A stretch of 64,000 nt of DNA from Bacteroidota bacterium (GTDB lineage Bacteria > Bacteroidota > Bacteroidia > AKYH767-A > OLB10), in the NCBI GenBank assembly GCA_016717325.1, contig JADKFV010000014.1, forward strand, positions 1-64,000, in the 5' to 3' direction. Made by a program: the position numbers and the translations under genes. This document shows positions 9,165-19,299 of the stretch, piece after piece; the first letter of the stretch is position 1, and each line of letters opens with the position of its first letter. The notes beneath the pieces were generated by a model that saw only the letters and a list, made by a program, of their open reading frames with translations, was not told where the DNA came from and ran no database searches.

Positions 9165-10110
9165 AAACCATCCTTACAATATTGAGTCGAGCCTACGGCT
9201 CTATTGCTTTCGCATCAAAAGTTGCGGCAAACAAATCCCGTAGGGATGTTCCATTTTGTAACCATGGGTTTTAACCCATGGTGTTAAAATCCATCCTTAC
9301 AATATTGAGTCGAGCCTACGGCTCTATTGCTTTCGGATAAAATAATTTGATGAGCATTCAAACCCACAAAGTTTTTAAAACCTTGTGGGTTTGAAATGTT
9401 CTGTCCTCGCCATCCTCCAATTCCGCGCTTTCTGCTTCGATTCGTGTCCCTACAACTCTGGACAAATTTCTGTCCTCGGTTGGCGTCCCCGCCAACCGCC
9501 AATCCCGCACTCGGTTTAGTTGCTCGCCAACCACTACTTATTTTTCAGTTCGCATAATGCTAAATGGTTTTAAAAACCAGCATGGATATAGCAATCAAAA
9601 ATGTAATTTCCGCTGTTGTCTACCTTGCCAATAACCGGTTGGCGGGGACGCCAACCGAGGACAAAAACCAGCATGGATATAGCAATCAAAAATGTAATTT
9701 CCGCTTTTATTGCAAGCGGTTGGCGGGGACGCCAACCGAGGACAGTGCAGCTCTATGGTTTTCGCGAAAATTGCTGCGCCACAAAAATCCCCTGAAGGGG
9801 ATAAATATCAATAGCCATGGGCAAAACCCATGGTATTAAGAAATTGAATTGAATTAGCAATCAAGGTTTGTGGGGACACAAACCTTGGCGATAAAGTGCG
9901 CAAACCTTGGTGATGGAGGACACGAACATTGACGGAAAATGGTTTGTGCAACAAAGGTTGCACAACAAGAATCCCGTAGGGAAGAAGCAAGTTGTAGCCA
10001 TGGGTTTTAACCCATGGCATTTCGCAATCATAATTAAAACCCATGGTATTAAGAAATTGAATTGAATTAGCAATCAAGGTTTGTGGGGACACAAACCTTG
10101 GCATAAAAAA
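9154..10110 (+). repeat. Palindrome-rich intergenic repeat island, copy 2
   Basis: There is no convincing gene between 9165 and 10311. The stretch holds the GGATGGATT hairpin plus GAGTCGAGCCTACGGCTC tail twice (9154-9213 and, without its first arm, 9289-9335); TCCCGTAGGGA near 9237; CCATGGGTTTTAACCCATGG at 9262-9281; an AAACCCACAA..TTGTGGGTTT inverted repeat at 9359-9393; GGTTGGCGGGGACGCCAACC at about 9637 and 9718, with an inverted copy near 9478; a 42-base direct repeat at 9573 and 9663; and the 177-base block 9857-10033 shared with copy 1. A 23-codon frame at 10202-10273 is open, but nothing supports it being a gene. Confidence 0.8.
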
Positions 10111-10311
10111 AATAAAAAATACGTTCGGAATTTTTGTCGGCTAATATTTAGTTAATGCGACTGTTTGGCTTTTCATTCACCACATAAAAAGAAAAAATGT
10201 CATGAAAACCGCTGTGGAACAGGCTTTGATGCAAGGTGTGCGTACCAATGTTTGGAAGCGCGCTAAACATTAGGATGAAAAAAAACAAAAACAATTAAAA
10301 AAAATAAAGCA

Positions 10312-10785
10312 ATGACATTAGTAAAATTTAAAAACCTGAGCAACGAAAACGGATTAAAAGTTAATCCGGCATTTGGAAGTTTGTATGGCGATATGTTATC
10401 AAATTTGTTTCCGGCAAATTTTGGTTCCATCACTACACCGGCAGTAAATATTAAAGAGAGCGATAAAAATTATGTGCTCGAACTTGCTGCTCCCGGTTTG
10501 AAAAAAGAAGATTTCAAAATTTCCTTAGAGAAAGATGTGTTGACCATCAGCTTCGAAAACAAAAACGAAACAAATGAAACCAACGAAAAGTACACACGTA
10601 AAGAATTTGTTTACAATTCATTTGAGCGGGCGTTTACTTTGCCCGAGCATGTAGAACAGGCAAAAATAAATGCCACTTACAATAACGGAATATTGGTATT
10701 GGATTTGCCAAAAGCAGAAGCAGCGCAACCTAAGCCGGCAAAAAGAAATAAAAATTTCATAAGAGAGTTTTTAGGGGTAGTTTGA
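10312..10785 (+). CDS. Small heat-shock protein, Hsp20/alpha-crystallin family
   Basis: A 157-residue ATP-independent chaperone that holds unfolding proteins. The alpha-crystallin domain runs from about residue 43 (TTPAVNIKESDKNYVLELAAP) to about 135, with the family signature PGLKKEDFKISLEKDVLTIS, a basic loop ahead of FVYNSFERAFTLPE, and NATYNNGILVLDLPK near the end. A short variable N-terminal arm and a lysine-rich tail flank it. The length is typical. It is a single-gene unit between the repeat island and a terminator. Confidence 0.95.
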   Translation: MTLVKFKNLSNENGLKVNPAFGSLYGDMLSNLFPANFGSITTPAVNIKESDKNYVLELAAPGLKKEDFKISLEKDVLTISFENKNETNETNEKYTRKEFVYNSFERAFTLPEHVEQAKINATYNNGILVLDLPKAEAAQPKPAKRNKNFIREFLGVV

Positions 10786-10790
10786 TTGAA

Positions 10791-10825
10791 ACGGGGAGTG
10801 GCGCCAGTCACCCCCGTTTTTTTAT
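10791..10825. terminator. Rho-independent terminator, convergent
   Basis: ACGGGG pairs with CCCCGT around a self-complementary TGGCGCCA core, followed by seven T residues. It ends the hsp20 transcript and overlaps the last codons of the methyltransferase gene on the opposite strand (stop at 10808), so it may serve both directions. Confidence 0.75.
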
Positions 10826-11473
10826 TTCATAAATGCTGTTGCGCTCAAGTATGTTGCTGTATTCTTTTACAACTTTTAATTCAAGGCTATAGTTTGTTCC
10901 AATCGCAGCAATTTTTTCAATAGCACATTCATCACTTAATATCATAAAAACTGTGGCATCGTCATTTTTATTTTTAAGCTGAAAAAACAATTTCTCGAAA
11001 TATTGGTATTCACTGCCACAATACCAGGCTTGCTCTTCATCGTTGGTTGCATTGCCCGCATAGTAAGGCGGATTAATAATTATATAATCGAAAGTGGCAT
11101 TAGTAATTTTGTCGAATAAATCGCTTTGCAGGCACAACACTTTTACTTTATTCAACATTGCATTCTTTGTACAATTGCCAACTGCTGTCTGGTTTATATA
11201 TATTGCAGTTACCACTGCATTTTTTGTTGCTGCGTAGCATGATATAGTCCCGGTGCCACAACCTAATTCTAATAAGCGTTTATTATTTAAATCGAAACCG
11301 GATAAAAATTGCAACAAATATTTTGTGGAATAAAACAGTGTTGGATGAAAAACGCCCGGCCATACTTCTATAGTAAGTCCTGATATTTGTACTGTTCTTT
11401 TTTTTCGAAGATATAGCTTTACAAATGGCTTATAAACATAGTTGAGAAATGGCTTAAGAAATTTCTTCAACAT
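10808..11473 (-). CDS. SAM-dependent methyltransferase, HemK/RsmC-like
   Basis: A 221-residue class I methyltransferase. Motif I is LLELGCGTGTISCYAA (near residue 69), and the catalytic motif IV is NPPYYAG (near residue 135), the N/D-PPY type used by enzymes that methylate nitrogen on glutamine, adenine or guanine. This points to a HemK-, RsmC- or TrmN6-like substrate (protein or RNA) rather than a small-molecule methylase. The first 30 residues are basic with aromatic residues and could contact RNA. The exact target cannot be set from sequence alone. It is convergent with hsp20, and its stop lies inside the shared terminator hairpin. The TonB-dependent receptor gene ends 13 bases upstream on the same strand. 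Confidence 0.82.
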   Translation of the reverse strand: MLKKFLKPFLNYVYKPFVKLYLRKKRTVQISGLTIEVWPGVFHPTLFYSTKYLLQFLSGFDLNNKRLLELGCGTGTISCYAATKNAVVTAIYINQTAVGNCTKNAMLNKVKVLCLQSDLFDKITNATFDYIIINPPYYAGNATNDEEQAWYCGSEYQYFEKLFFQLKNKNDDATVFMILSDECAIEKIAAIGTNYSLELKVVKEYSNILERNSIYEIKKRG

Positions 11474-11486
11474 GATATTACACTTA

Positions 11487-13791
11487 TTAAAAAGTCCAGT
11501 TAACGCCCATTGCAGGCAAAAATGGCAATTGATCTACCCTCTTATACCGTATACGATCGAAGTAAAAAATATTGCGCCTGTCATACACATTCGATATGCT
11601 GAACGATGCTTCGATATTTGATTTTTTTGTAACCACAAAAGTGCGCTTGATAGAAAAATCGAGGCGATGATAATAAGGTAATCTTCGCGAATTAAAATCA
11701 CCATACAACACACCAAGATAACCGTTAACAGTTGTATAATCTGTAAAAATGCCATCACCAAAATTGAGGTAAGGATAAAAACCCTGTGTAGGAGTGAAAG
11801 GAAATCCGGAGCCAAAATTCCAACGCATATCGGCTTCCCACAACAAACTTTTTCCAAACGTGAGTGATGTAACCACATTAATATTATGCCTGCGATCGAA
11901 GTTGGGTTGATAGGTAATTTTACCATCGAAACGATCAACAAATCCCAATGAGTATACGGCCCAAATATAAAATCGTTTGTAATCGTATTTCAACACAAAG
12001 TCCAGCCCTTTGGATGTGCCGGTTTCAATGCGATAATCGCGTTTCAGTTCATCGGGCTTATCGGCATTTTCTTGAGTATCTTCGTATATTTTATCACGGT
12101 TAATATTTATAAGTTGGTTAAAACGTTTTACATATCCTTCAACATTGAGCGATAAATGCAATGGCAAATCCCATTCGAAACCTGCAATTATATGTCGTGC
12201 TTTTTGAAGATTTGATTTTACTTCTTCACCATTAAATTCTTCGGGTAAACTTTCGGGTGCCGATAAAAAACCATAAAAGAAATTTACTATATCTTTATCG
12301 CTTGTGGCGCTGAGCAAATTTTGCGAAAAGGTTCCCGCAGCGGCTTTCAGCCTGAATTTATCGAACATATTATACTTTACCGAAATGCGTGGTTCGGGCA
12401 CAGCCTCGCCAAGCGATGCATAATAGTGCATTCGAAATCCCGGATTGAGGACCACCTTGCTCCATACTTTTTTGTAGTTCAAATATGCACCAAACTCTGT
12501 AGTGTTTTCGGCCTGCTCAAATTTGTTTCCAAGTAAATTATAGAATTTAAAATTTGTTTTAAAACCCAACACTTCGAGCCCATATTTAAATTCATCGTTG
12601 CTCGAAAAATAAGTAAAGTTGAAAGCCATATTAAAACCATTGGTTTCGCTAAGGCGAGGTTTTTCATCGGCCTCTTTCAATTGCATGCTATATTTTGAGT
12701 ATGCAAAGTTGCCATCAATCAATGTTTGCGAACCTCCGGGCACCACCACAAACTTACTTCCAAAACCATTTGAGCCCCAACTAAATTTCGAAACCTGCTT
12801 GTAATTAACTTCATCGTTAAAATTAAAACCAAACAAACTTATTTTGCTGCCGCTCACATTGCTGGTAGAAACTTTTGCAAAAATATCGCGAAACTTAAAA
12901 GGCAATCCATTTTCCTTATCTACATAGTTATAAAATAATTTTGATGTTTTGTCGAGGTAACTATCCTTAATAGAAAAAATAAATGATGCACTTCCATCCT
13001 CTTCTGTTTTTGCACGCTTGAGGACCTTCAACCAAAAGCTTACTTTGAAATGTATTGGTAGAAATTTTTCCTGACAGGTGTTTTTTATTTCCATCGCGTG
13101 TGGTAATGTCCATTACCGAAGAAATTCGCCCGCCATACTTCGAAGGAAAAGCTCCTGTATACACATCGGTATTACTAAGTATATCAGTATCGAAAACCGA
13201 AAACAATCCTATAGAATGAAAAGGGTTGTAAATTATCATTCCATCGAGCAACACTTTGTTTTGAACTGGAGTGCCACCACGAATATATAATTGCCCACCT
13301 TGATCACCGGTAAAAATCACTCCCGGTATCACTTGTAAATATTGAGCTAAATCTGGTTCGCCCCCTATAGATGGAAGTCGTTTTATGTCGCGAGGTGTAA
13401 TTTTTTGCACCCCTACTTTTGTTTCCGATTTCTGTTCTGTTTTTTCTGCCGATACTTCAACTGTTCTTAAATTTACACTACGCTTTACCAGGAATAATTT
13501 TTTATTCAATGTTTCGCCCACTACTAATTTTACAGGCACCGATAATGTATCCCATCCCATAGCAGTAACAGTAAGAAAATAATCGCCCGGTGGAACTTTG
13601 TTAATTGAAAAATATCCGTTCACATCAGTTTGCGCAACATATTTTGTTCCTTTCAAATATACATTGACAAACAATACCGCCTCGCCCGATTCTTTTTCGT
13701 AAACAAAGCCGCGCACAATGGCATTTTGTGCCTGCGAATTATTTATAGAAATGGTAAATAGAAAAAATATAAAAAGTAAAATGTTTTTCAT
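11487..13791 (-). CDS. TonB-dependent receptor, reading frame broken once
   Basis: An outer-membrane receptor of about 768 residues. The N-terminal part (to about 13027) has a signal peptide (MKNILLFIFFLFTI...SQAQ), a carboxypeptidase-like regulatory domain (AIVRGFVYEKESGEAVLFVNVYL), then a TonB plug with DLAQYLQVIPGV and QLYIRGGTPVQNKVLLDGM. The rest is a 22-strand-type barrel ending in the usual aromatic residue (GVNWTF). The frame changes at about 13021-13027, between VEGP and LKRAKTEEDG; one extra base or two missing bases would explain it. I start at the methionine at 13791, since an ATG at 13815 would place eight extra residues before the signal peptide. The ligand is unknown; no SusD-like gene or siderophore gene lies nearby. 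Confidence 0.87.
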
Positions 13792-14057
13792 AAAGTAAAT
13801 TTGTATTCTGTTCAAAATTGACAGTGCGCAATATGAATAAAAAAATTTGATCCACTATCAGCAAACTGTAATATTTGATACCGCATTTAGCAATTTAACA
13901 TTGTAATTATTTTAATGGGAATGGATGATAAATAACTAAATTGCCACAAACATTTTTCCTTAACTCAAAATATTAACTACTATATTTTCAATTCAAAAAA
14001 CCTATGCTTCACACATTTGTTGCTTACTTTGCGCACAATTTTTTTTAAAAAATAAAT

Positions 14058-15953
14058 ATGGCATACAAGAGCACACGCGATTTTATTGCTGCACTGGAAA
14101 GTGCCGGTGAGTTGGTGAGAGTAAAAGAATTTGTTGATCCCAAATTAGAAATTACGGAAGTAATCGATCGCCTGTCAAAACACGATGGCCCGGCAGTATT
14201 ATTTGAAAACACCGGAACAGATTTTCCAATTCTGATAAATGCCATGGGGAGCGAAAAACGTATGAGCATGGCACTTGGCGTTGCTCATCTCGATGATATT
14301 GCAAAACAACTGGAGCAATTATTTAAAACGATAACAGCACCCAAAAATTCCTTTCTCGAAAAGTTGAAAGTGTTACCGCAATTAGGGGCCATATCATCGT
14401 GGATGCCAAAGCAAATTAGTGGACGTGGTGCATGTCAGGAGGTGGTAATGCCTCAGCCCGATATTACAAAACTGCCCGTAATGACTTGCTGGCCCGAAGA
14501 TGGCGGCCCGTTTTTAACCTTGCCAATAATTCAAACTCTTGACCTGGTAACAAATATTCGTAATGTGGGCTTGTACCGTATGCAAGTATTTGAACCTACC
14601 ATAACCGGAATGCACTGGCATAGGCACAAGGTGAGTGCGCGACATTTTAATGAGTATAAAAAACTCAACCGTAGAATGCCTGTATCGGTAACACTTGGTG
14701 GCGACCCTTGCTATGCATATTGTGCTACTGCCCCACTGCCCGATGGTGTTGACGAGTTTATTCTTGCAGGGTTTATTCGTAAAAAAAGAGTGGAATTGGT
14801 AAAATGCCTGACCAATGATTTATACGTGCCGGCCGATTCCGATTTTGTAATAGAAGGGTATGTAGACCCCAACGAAGATTTTATTTTAGAAGGCCCATTT
14901 GGTGACCATACAGGTTATTATTCGCTTGCCGATTTCTATCCTAAGTTTCACATCACTTGCATCACACATCGCAAAGATGCCGTTTATCCATCAACCATTG
15001 TAGGCATACCTCCGCAAGAGGATGCGTGGATTGGCAAAGCAACTGAGCGTATATTTTTGGCACCAATAAAAATGACCATGCTTCCCGAAATTATCGACAT
15101 GGTTTTACCCGTTGAAGGTGTGTTTCATAATCTTGTAATTGTAAAAATACACAAAGAATATCCGGGCCATGCGCTTAAAGTAATGAACTCGTTATGGGGT
15201 GCGGGGCAAATGATGTTTACTAAAATGATGATTGTTACCGATGGCGATTGCAACATACATGATGTGATGAGTATTGCGCAACACATATCGAAAAATGTAA
15301 GTGCTGAGTCGGATTTTTATTTTACCCAAGGCCCTACCGATGTGCTCGATCATGCTTGCACCCGTATGTCGTTTGGCGGTAAAGTGGGTATTGATGCTAC
15401 TATAAAATGGGATGAGGAAAAGCCATTACACACCAACAAAAACAAACAATCCACGCCAAATCAATTTGCTGAAATAAAAAATTTATTCCCCGAAATAACA
15501 AATGTAAATGCCAATTTGCTGGCATCGGATATTTCGATGGTATTTATAAGTGTGGAAAAAAATCGTAAGGGCCACATTGCGGAATTAAGCAAACAATTAT
15601 TTGAACTCGATGCATTTGCAAATGTAAATGTGCTCATACTACTGGAAGCCAACATAGATGTGAGTGATATAGGAAATGCTGTGTGGCGATTTGCAAATAA
15701 TGTAGACCCTCGCAGAGATCACATAATGATAAAACATCACCAAACAACTTCGGTAGCTTTTGATGGCACCCGTAAAACATTGATGTACGATGACTTTGAA
15801 CGCGACTGGCCAAATATTCTTGTAAGCGATGAGGATACAATTGCGAAGGTAGATGCTATGTGGAGCAAATTAAATTTGGGCGGGCTGATTGCTTCACCAT
15901 CGTTAAGATACCGCAATCAGGTATATAAAGGTGGGGCAGTTGTGAAGGATTAA
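14058..15953 (+). CDS. UbiD family decarboxylase
   Basis: A 631-residue member of the UbiD family of prenylated-FMN-dependent decarboxylases. Family sequence is clear throughout: the N-terminal RDFIAALESAGELVRV, DGPAVLFEN, then PVMTCWPEDGGPFLTLPII, MHWHRHKVSARHF, and the hallmark EGPFGDHTGYYSLADFYP near residues 277-295. In Bacteroidota this type of protein is often annotated as a menaquinone-biosynthesis decarboxylase, acting on an aromatic carboxylate; an aromatic-acid decarboxylase role is the alternative. No UbiX flavin prenyltransferase gene lies in the window. A TACTTTGC sequence 33 bases before the ATG, one base short of the -7 consensus, may be its promoter. Confidence 0.88.
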   Translation: MAYKSTRDFIAALESAGELVRVKEFVDPKLEITEVIDRLSKHDGPAVLFENTGTDFPILINAMGSEKRMSMALGVAHLDDIAKQLEQLFKTITAPKNSFLEKLKVLPQLGAISSWMPKQISGRGACQEVVMPQPDITKLPVMTCWPEDGGPFLTLPIIQTLDLVTNIRNVGLYRMQVFEPTITGMHWHRHKVSARHFNEYKKLNRRMPVSVTLGGDPCYAYCATAPLPDGVDEFILAGFIRKKRVELVKCLTNDLYVPADSDFVIEGYVDPNEDFILEGPFGDHTGYYSLADFYPKFHITCITHRKDAVYPSTIVGIPPQEDAWIGKATERIFLAPIKMTMLPEIIDMVLPVEGVFHNLVIVKIHKEYPGHALKVMNSLWGAGQMMFTKMMIVTDGDCNIHDVMSIAQHISKNVSAESDFYFTQGPTDVLDHACTRMSFGGKVGIDATIKWDEEKPLHTNKNKQSTPNQFAEIKNLFPEITNVNANLLASDISMVFISVEKNRKGHIAELSKQLFELDAFANVNVLILLEANIDVSDIGNAVWRFANNVDPRRDHIMIKHHQTTSVAFDGTRKTLMYDDFERDWPNILVSDEDTIAKVDAMWSKLNLGGLIASPSLRYRNQVYKGGAVVKD

Positions 15954-16306
15954 AGCTTCTTTCAACATCTGTTTGAAAATAATTTTTATTGGAAATTCTG
16001 CTTCTTTCAAAATGCAATTTGATGTAATTTGTAAAAATCCCCAAACAATTTTTTGATGCATTATTTCTATGTTGAGTTGCTTAAGCAAGTTTATGAAAAT
16101 CAATCTTTTTTAGGGAACATTATGCCCTCAAAAAAAACGAAAAGTGAAAGCAAAATAGTTTGAAATCAACGCAAAAAAATTGTGTGTGTCGGGAAATAAA
16201 TTAGTTCTAAAAAAAACTTTACAACGCCCGCATTTCAAATAGATTTTAAAATACCTTTGCATGGTTTTTTTACACATTCTCACAATCTCAGGGATAAATA
16301 TTTAGT
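15954..16306 (+). other. Intergenic region upstream of mreB
   Basis: An AT-rich stretch of 353 bases with no open frame of note on either strand. The only recognisable signal is the putative mreB -7 box near its end. I saw no hairpin, repeat or RNA gene. Confidence 0.6.
16252..16259 (+). promoter_or_regulatory. Putative -7 box for the mre operon
   Basis: TACCTTTG matches TAnnTTTG and is followed by C, the common extension in Bacteroidota. It lies 47 bases before the mreB ATG. No strong -33 TTTG is visible at the usual distance. Confidence 0.5.
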
Positions 16307-17329
16307 ATGGGTTTTTTTGATCTTCTTACGCAGGAAATAGCTATTGACTTAGGTACTGCGAACACGCTCATTATTCACAACGACAAAGTTGTAGTAGACG
16401 AGCCCTCAATAGTAGCCATTGACCGCACCACCGGAAAGGTGCTGGCAGTGGGCAAACAAGCCATGATGATGCATGGCAAAACACACGAAAACATAAAAAC
16501 GGTACGCCCGCTTAAAGACGGAGTGATTGCCGATTTTGATGCTGCCGAACACATGATTCGGGGCATGATAAAGATGATAAATCCCGGCAAACGATTGTTT
16601 CAACCTTCACTCAAAATGGTTATTTGCATACCAAGCGGAATAACCGAAGTTGAAAAACGTGCTGTACGCGACAGTGCTGAACATGCCGGTGCCAAAGAGG
16701 TTTATCTTATCCATGAGCCTATGGCTGCTGCCATTGGTATTGGTATAGATGTAGAAGAGCCCAACGGAAATATGATTATTGATATTGGTGGCGGTACCAG
16801 CGAAATTGCTGTAATAGCGCTTGGCGGTATCGTTTGCGACCAATCTATACGTGTTGCTGGTGACGGTTTCACCTCCGATATTTGGGATTATATGCGCAGA
16901 CAACACAACATTCTTATTGGCGAGCGCAGTGCTGAAAGAATAAAAATTGAAGTAGGAAGTGCTTTACCTGAATTGGACAATCCTCCTGCCGATTTTGCCA
17001 TTCATGGACGCGATTTGATGAATGGAATTCCTAAGGAAATAACCGTTTCATATAATGAAGTTGCTCATGCATTGGACAAGTCGATTTCGAAAATTGAAGA
17101 AGCCATTTTGAAAGCCCTCGAAATGACACCGCCTGAATTAAGTGCGGATATCTATCGCACCGGAATTTACCTCACCGGTGGTGGTGCATTATTGCGCGGA
17201 TTGGATAAACGCATCTCCATGAAAACAAAATTACCAGTGCACATTGCCGAAGATCCACTTCGTGCCGTAGTACGTGGTACCGGAATTGCACTCAAAAATA
17301 TCGGACGTTATAAATTTTTAATTCCGTAA
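16307..17329 (+). CDS. mreB: Rod shape-determining protein MreB
   Basis: A 340-residue bacterial actin that forms membrane-bound filaments and positions the cell-elongation machinery. The start MGFFDLLTQEIAIDLGTANT carries a short amphipathic lead and the phosphate-1 loop (DLGTANTLI). Further nucleotide-binding motifs are IDIGGGTSEIAVIALGG (near residue 158) and YLTGGGALLRGLDKRI (near 288). The length is normal and the frame is intact. It is the first gene of the elongation operon, but 625 bases and a tandem repeat array separate it from mreC, so readthrough is not assured. Confidence 0.97.
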   Translation: MGFFDLLTQEIAIDLGTANTLIIHNDKVVVDEPSIVAIDRTTGKVLAVGKQAMMMHGKTHENIKTVRPLKDGVIADFDAAEHMIRGMIKMINPGKRLFQPSLKMVICIPSGITEVEKRAVRDSAEHAGAKEVYLIHEPMAAAIGIGIDVEEPNGNMIIDIGGGTSEIAVIALGGIVCDQSIRVAGDGFTSDIWDYMRRQHNILIGERSAERIKIEVGSALPELDNPPADFAIHGRDLMNGIPKEITVSYNEVAHALDKSISKIEEAILKALEMTPPELSADIYRTGIYLTGGGALLRGLDKRISMKTKLPVHIAEDPLRAVVRGTGIALKNIGRYKFLIP

Positions 17330-17954
17330 TTCTTGTTGGGGAAGCTTGAAGTTTAAAGTTTAAAGTTTGTAGTTTGAAGTTTAAGATAAAACTGGAATTA
17401 GAAAATTCAAAGCTTTTATACAATTCAATTTTTTTTTGATTGAAAGCAAATGAAATAATTTTAAAGACAATAGATTTAAGAAAAAAGCACTCAGTGAATA
17501 TTTTCGAACTGTCAAAAAAAAAGCAACACTCACCGCAAACAAAAAGACCAATGCTTGCATCCCGTAAGCGGTTTCAGGGCTAAAAACTAAAAACTGAATT
17601 TCGTAACCAAGAACTAAGAACAAGGCTCATCGCAAACGTAACTAAGAACTAAGAACAAGGCACCTCAAACGAAACTAAGAACTAAGAACAAGGCGTATCG
17701 CTAACGAAACTAAGAACTAAGAACAAGGCGTATCGCAAACGTAACTAAGAACTATGAACAAGGCGTATCGCAAACGAAACTAAGAACTAAGAACAAGGCG
17801 TATCGCAAACGAAACTAAGAACTATGAACAAGGCTCACCGCTAACGTAACTAAGAACTATGAACAAGGCTCACCGCAAACGTAACTAAGAACTAAGAACA
17901 AGGCTCACGATAAACGAAACTAAAAACTCCCCCAACTAATAACGAGAATTCTGA
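17330..17954 (+). repeat. mreB-mreC spacer with a 35-bp tandem repeat array
   Basis: There is no gene in this spacer. Just after mreB comes AAGTTTAAAGTTT-type low-complexity sequence (17346-17385). From about 17604 to 17930 a 35-base unit reading AACTAAGAACTAAGAACAAGG followed by a variable CGTATCGCAAACG-like end is repeated about nine times, with the spacing measured as exactly 35 bases between 17709 and 17744. Variation is limited to a few positions (AAGAAC/ATGAAC, CGTATCG/CTCACCG, CAAAC/CTAAC). The units touch one another without spacers, so this is a tandem repeat and not a CRISPR array. Confidence 0.88.
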
Positions 17955-18791
17955 ATGCGCAATCTGTTACAACTTTTATGGAAAAATAATTTTCTAATAC
18001 TATTTGTATTGCTCGAAATTCTTTGTCTTTATATGATAGTTCAAAACCAATATTATCAGCGTGCTGTTTTTATCAATTCATCGAATAATGTGGTAGGCAA
18101 TTTGCTTTCAAAAATAAATTCTGTGAAGCAGTATTTATTCCTCACACAAAAAAATACTGAGCTACAATATCAAAATGCAAACTTGCTTGCAAGTGACAGC
18201 ACATCGAAATTTTCATTAACAACCCACAAAGACACCTCGCATAACAAAGACCTTATACAGCAGTATACATACACCGTTGCAAAGGTGATTAACAACAGCG
18301 TGCATCACAGCAATAATTATCTCACACTCGACAAAGGTTCGCTCAACGGTATTCAACGCGACATGGGTGTGGTTGGGCCTCTTGGCGTAGTTGGTGTTGT
18401 AAAAGAAGTATCGCCTCATTTTTGCACTGTGCTTTCTTTGTTGCACAAAGAGTGGAAAATAAATGGCAAGCTAAAAAAATCGGGAGAGTTTGGTCCTGTT
18501 GCATGGAACGGTAAACCTTTGTATGCAAATCTCGAAGAAATACCTACCAGTGCACGAATCACAAAAGGGGATACAATTGTGACAACTTCTTTCAGCACAA
18601 TATTTCCCGAAGGCATTCATTTGGGATATATCACTTCATCGAAAATTGAACCGGCAAAGAGTACGCTTTCAATTGAGATGAAATTAGCAACTAATTTTTA
18701 TTCTGTAGGTGAGGTTTATATTATTACCAATAGATTGAAAACTGAGCAAAAAGAATTAGAACATAAAACAGATTCCACTCATGTTGATTGA
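17955..18791 (+). CDS. mreC: Rod shape-determining protein MreC
   Basis: A 278-residue periplasmic scaffold of the elongasome. It has a short cytoplasmic start (MRNLLQLLWKNN), one membrane helix (FLILFVLLEILCLYMIV), a coiled-coil-like segment with many N and Q residues, and the paired beta-barrel domain carrying GSLNGIQRDMGVVGPLGVVGVVKEV and GDTIVTTSFSTIFPEGIHLGYI, both typical of MreC. It overlaps mreD by 11 bases, which suggests coupled translation. Confidence 0.95.
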   Translation: MRNLLQLLWKNNFLILFVLLEILCLYMIVQNQYYQRAVFINSSNNVVGNLLSKINSVKQYLFLTQKNTELQYQNANLLASDSTSKFSLTTHKDTSHNKDLIQQYTYTVAKVINNSVHHSNNYLTLDKGSLNGIQRDMGVVGPLGVVGVVKEVSPHFCTVLSLLHKEWKINGKLKKSGEFGPVAWNGKPLYANLEEIPTSARITKGDTIVTTSFSTIFPEGIHLGYITSSKIEPAKSTLSIEMKLATNFYSVGEVYIITNRLKTEQKELEHKTDSTHVD

Positions 18792-19299
18792 AATATTATT
18801 GATCATTGTTCGATTTATTTTGTTAGTCACATTACAGGTGGTAGTGCTCGACAATGTGCAATTAAGTTATTTTATAAATCCATATTTATACGTATTGTTC
18901 ATTTTGTTGTTACCCATAAATATGCCTCGTGGTCTTGTTCTTATAATTGCATTAATACTTGGTTTTGTAGTTGGTGCACCTACCAACACATCGGGTATTC
19001 ACGGAGCGGCTTGTGTTTTTATTGGCTACATGCGTCCATTTGTATTAAAATTAATAGCACCCCGCGAAGGTTATGAATCGGATGCAAAACCTACCATGCG
19101 CGAAATGGGATTAAACTGGTTTTTTTCTTATGCGGCTATTATGGTTTTTCTGCACCATACTGTTTTGTTTTTTCTCGAAGTATTTCGCTTAAGCGAATTT
19201 TTTACCACCATCATGCGCATTGTAGTAAGTTCATTGTTTACCCTGGCGTTTATCATGATATCAGTTTATTTGTTTTATAAACCAAAAGGGCAACGATGA
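18781..19299 (+). CDS. mreD: Rod shape-determining protein MreD
   Basis: A 172-residue polytopic inner-membrane protein of the elongasome. About five hydrophobic segments are visible, beginning with IEILLIIVRFILLVTLQVVV, and the family-typical NPYLYVLFILLLP and GLVLIIALILGFVVG segments follow. It overlaps mreC at its start and the PBP2 gene by four bases at its end, matching the conserved order mreC-mreD-mrdA. Confidence 0.92.
   Translation: MLIEILLIIVRFILLVTLQVVVLDNVQLSYFINPYLYVLFILLLPINMPRGLVLIIALILGFVVGAPTNTSGIHGAACVFIGYMRPFVLKLIAPREGYESDAKPTMREMGLNWFFSYAAIMVFLHHTVLFFLEVFRLSEFFTTIMRIVVSSLFTLAFIMISVYLFYKPKGQR

Noticed and set aside
9284..9839. Open frames at 9284-9502 (-) and 9564-9839 (+)
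   Set aside because: Both read through repeat modules in the island and show internal repetition of the same peptide; nothing indicates a gene.
6211..10104. Minus-strand open frames of about 100 codons at 6211-6519 and 9808-10104, with similar predicted peptides
   Set aside because: They are similar only because both lie in the duplicated palindromic repeat block. They have no start context, no domain and no other copy in coding DNA.
10202..10273. A 23-codon frame (MKTAVEQALMQGVRTNVW start) upstream of hsp20
   Set aside because: Too short to judge, with no known match and no promoter. It could be a gene fragment, so I mention it only within the repeat-island entry.
17604..17930. Possible CRISPR array
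   Set aside because: The 35-base units join directly with no unique spacers between them, and there are no cas genes. It is a tandem repeat.
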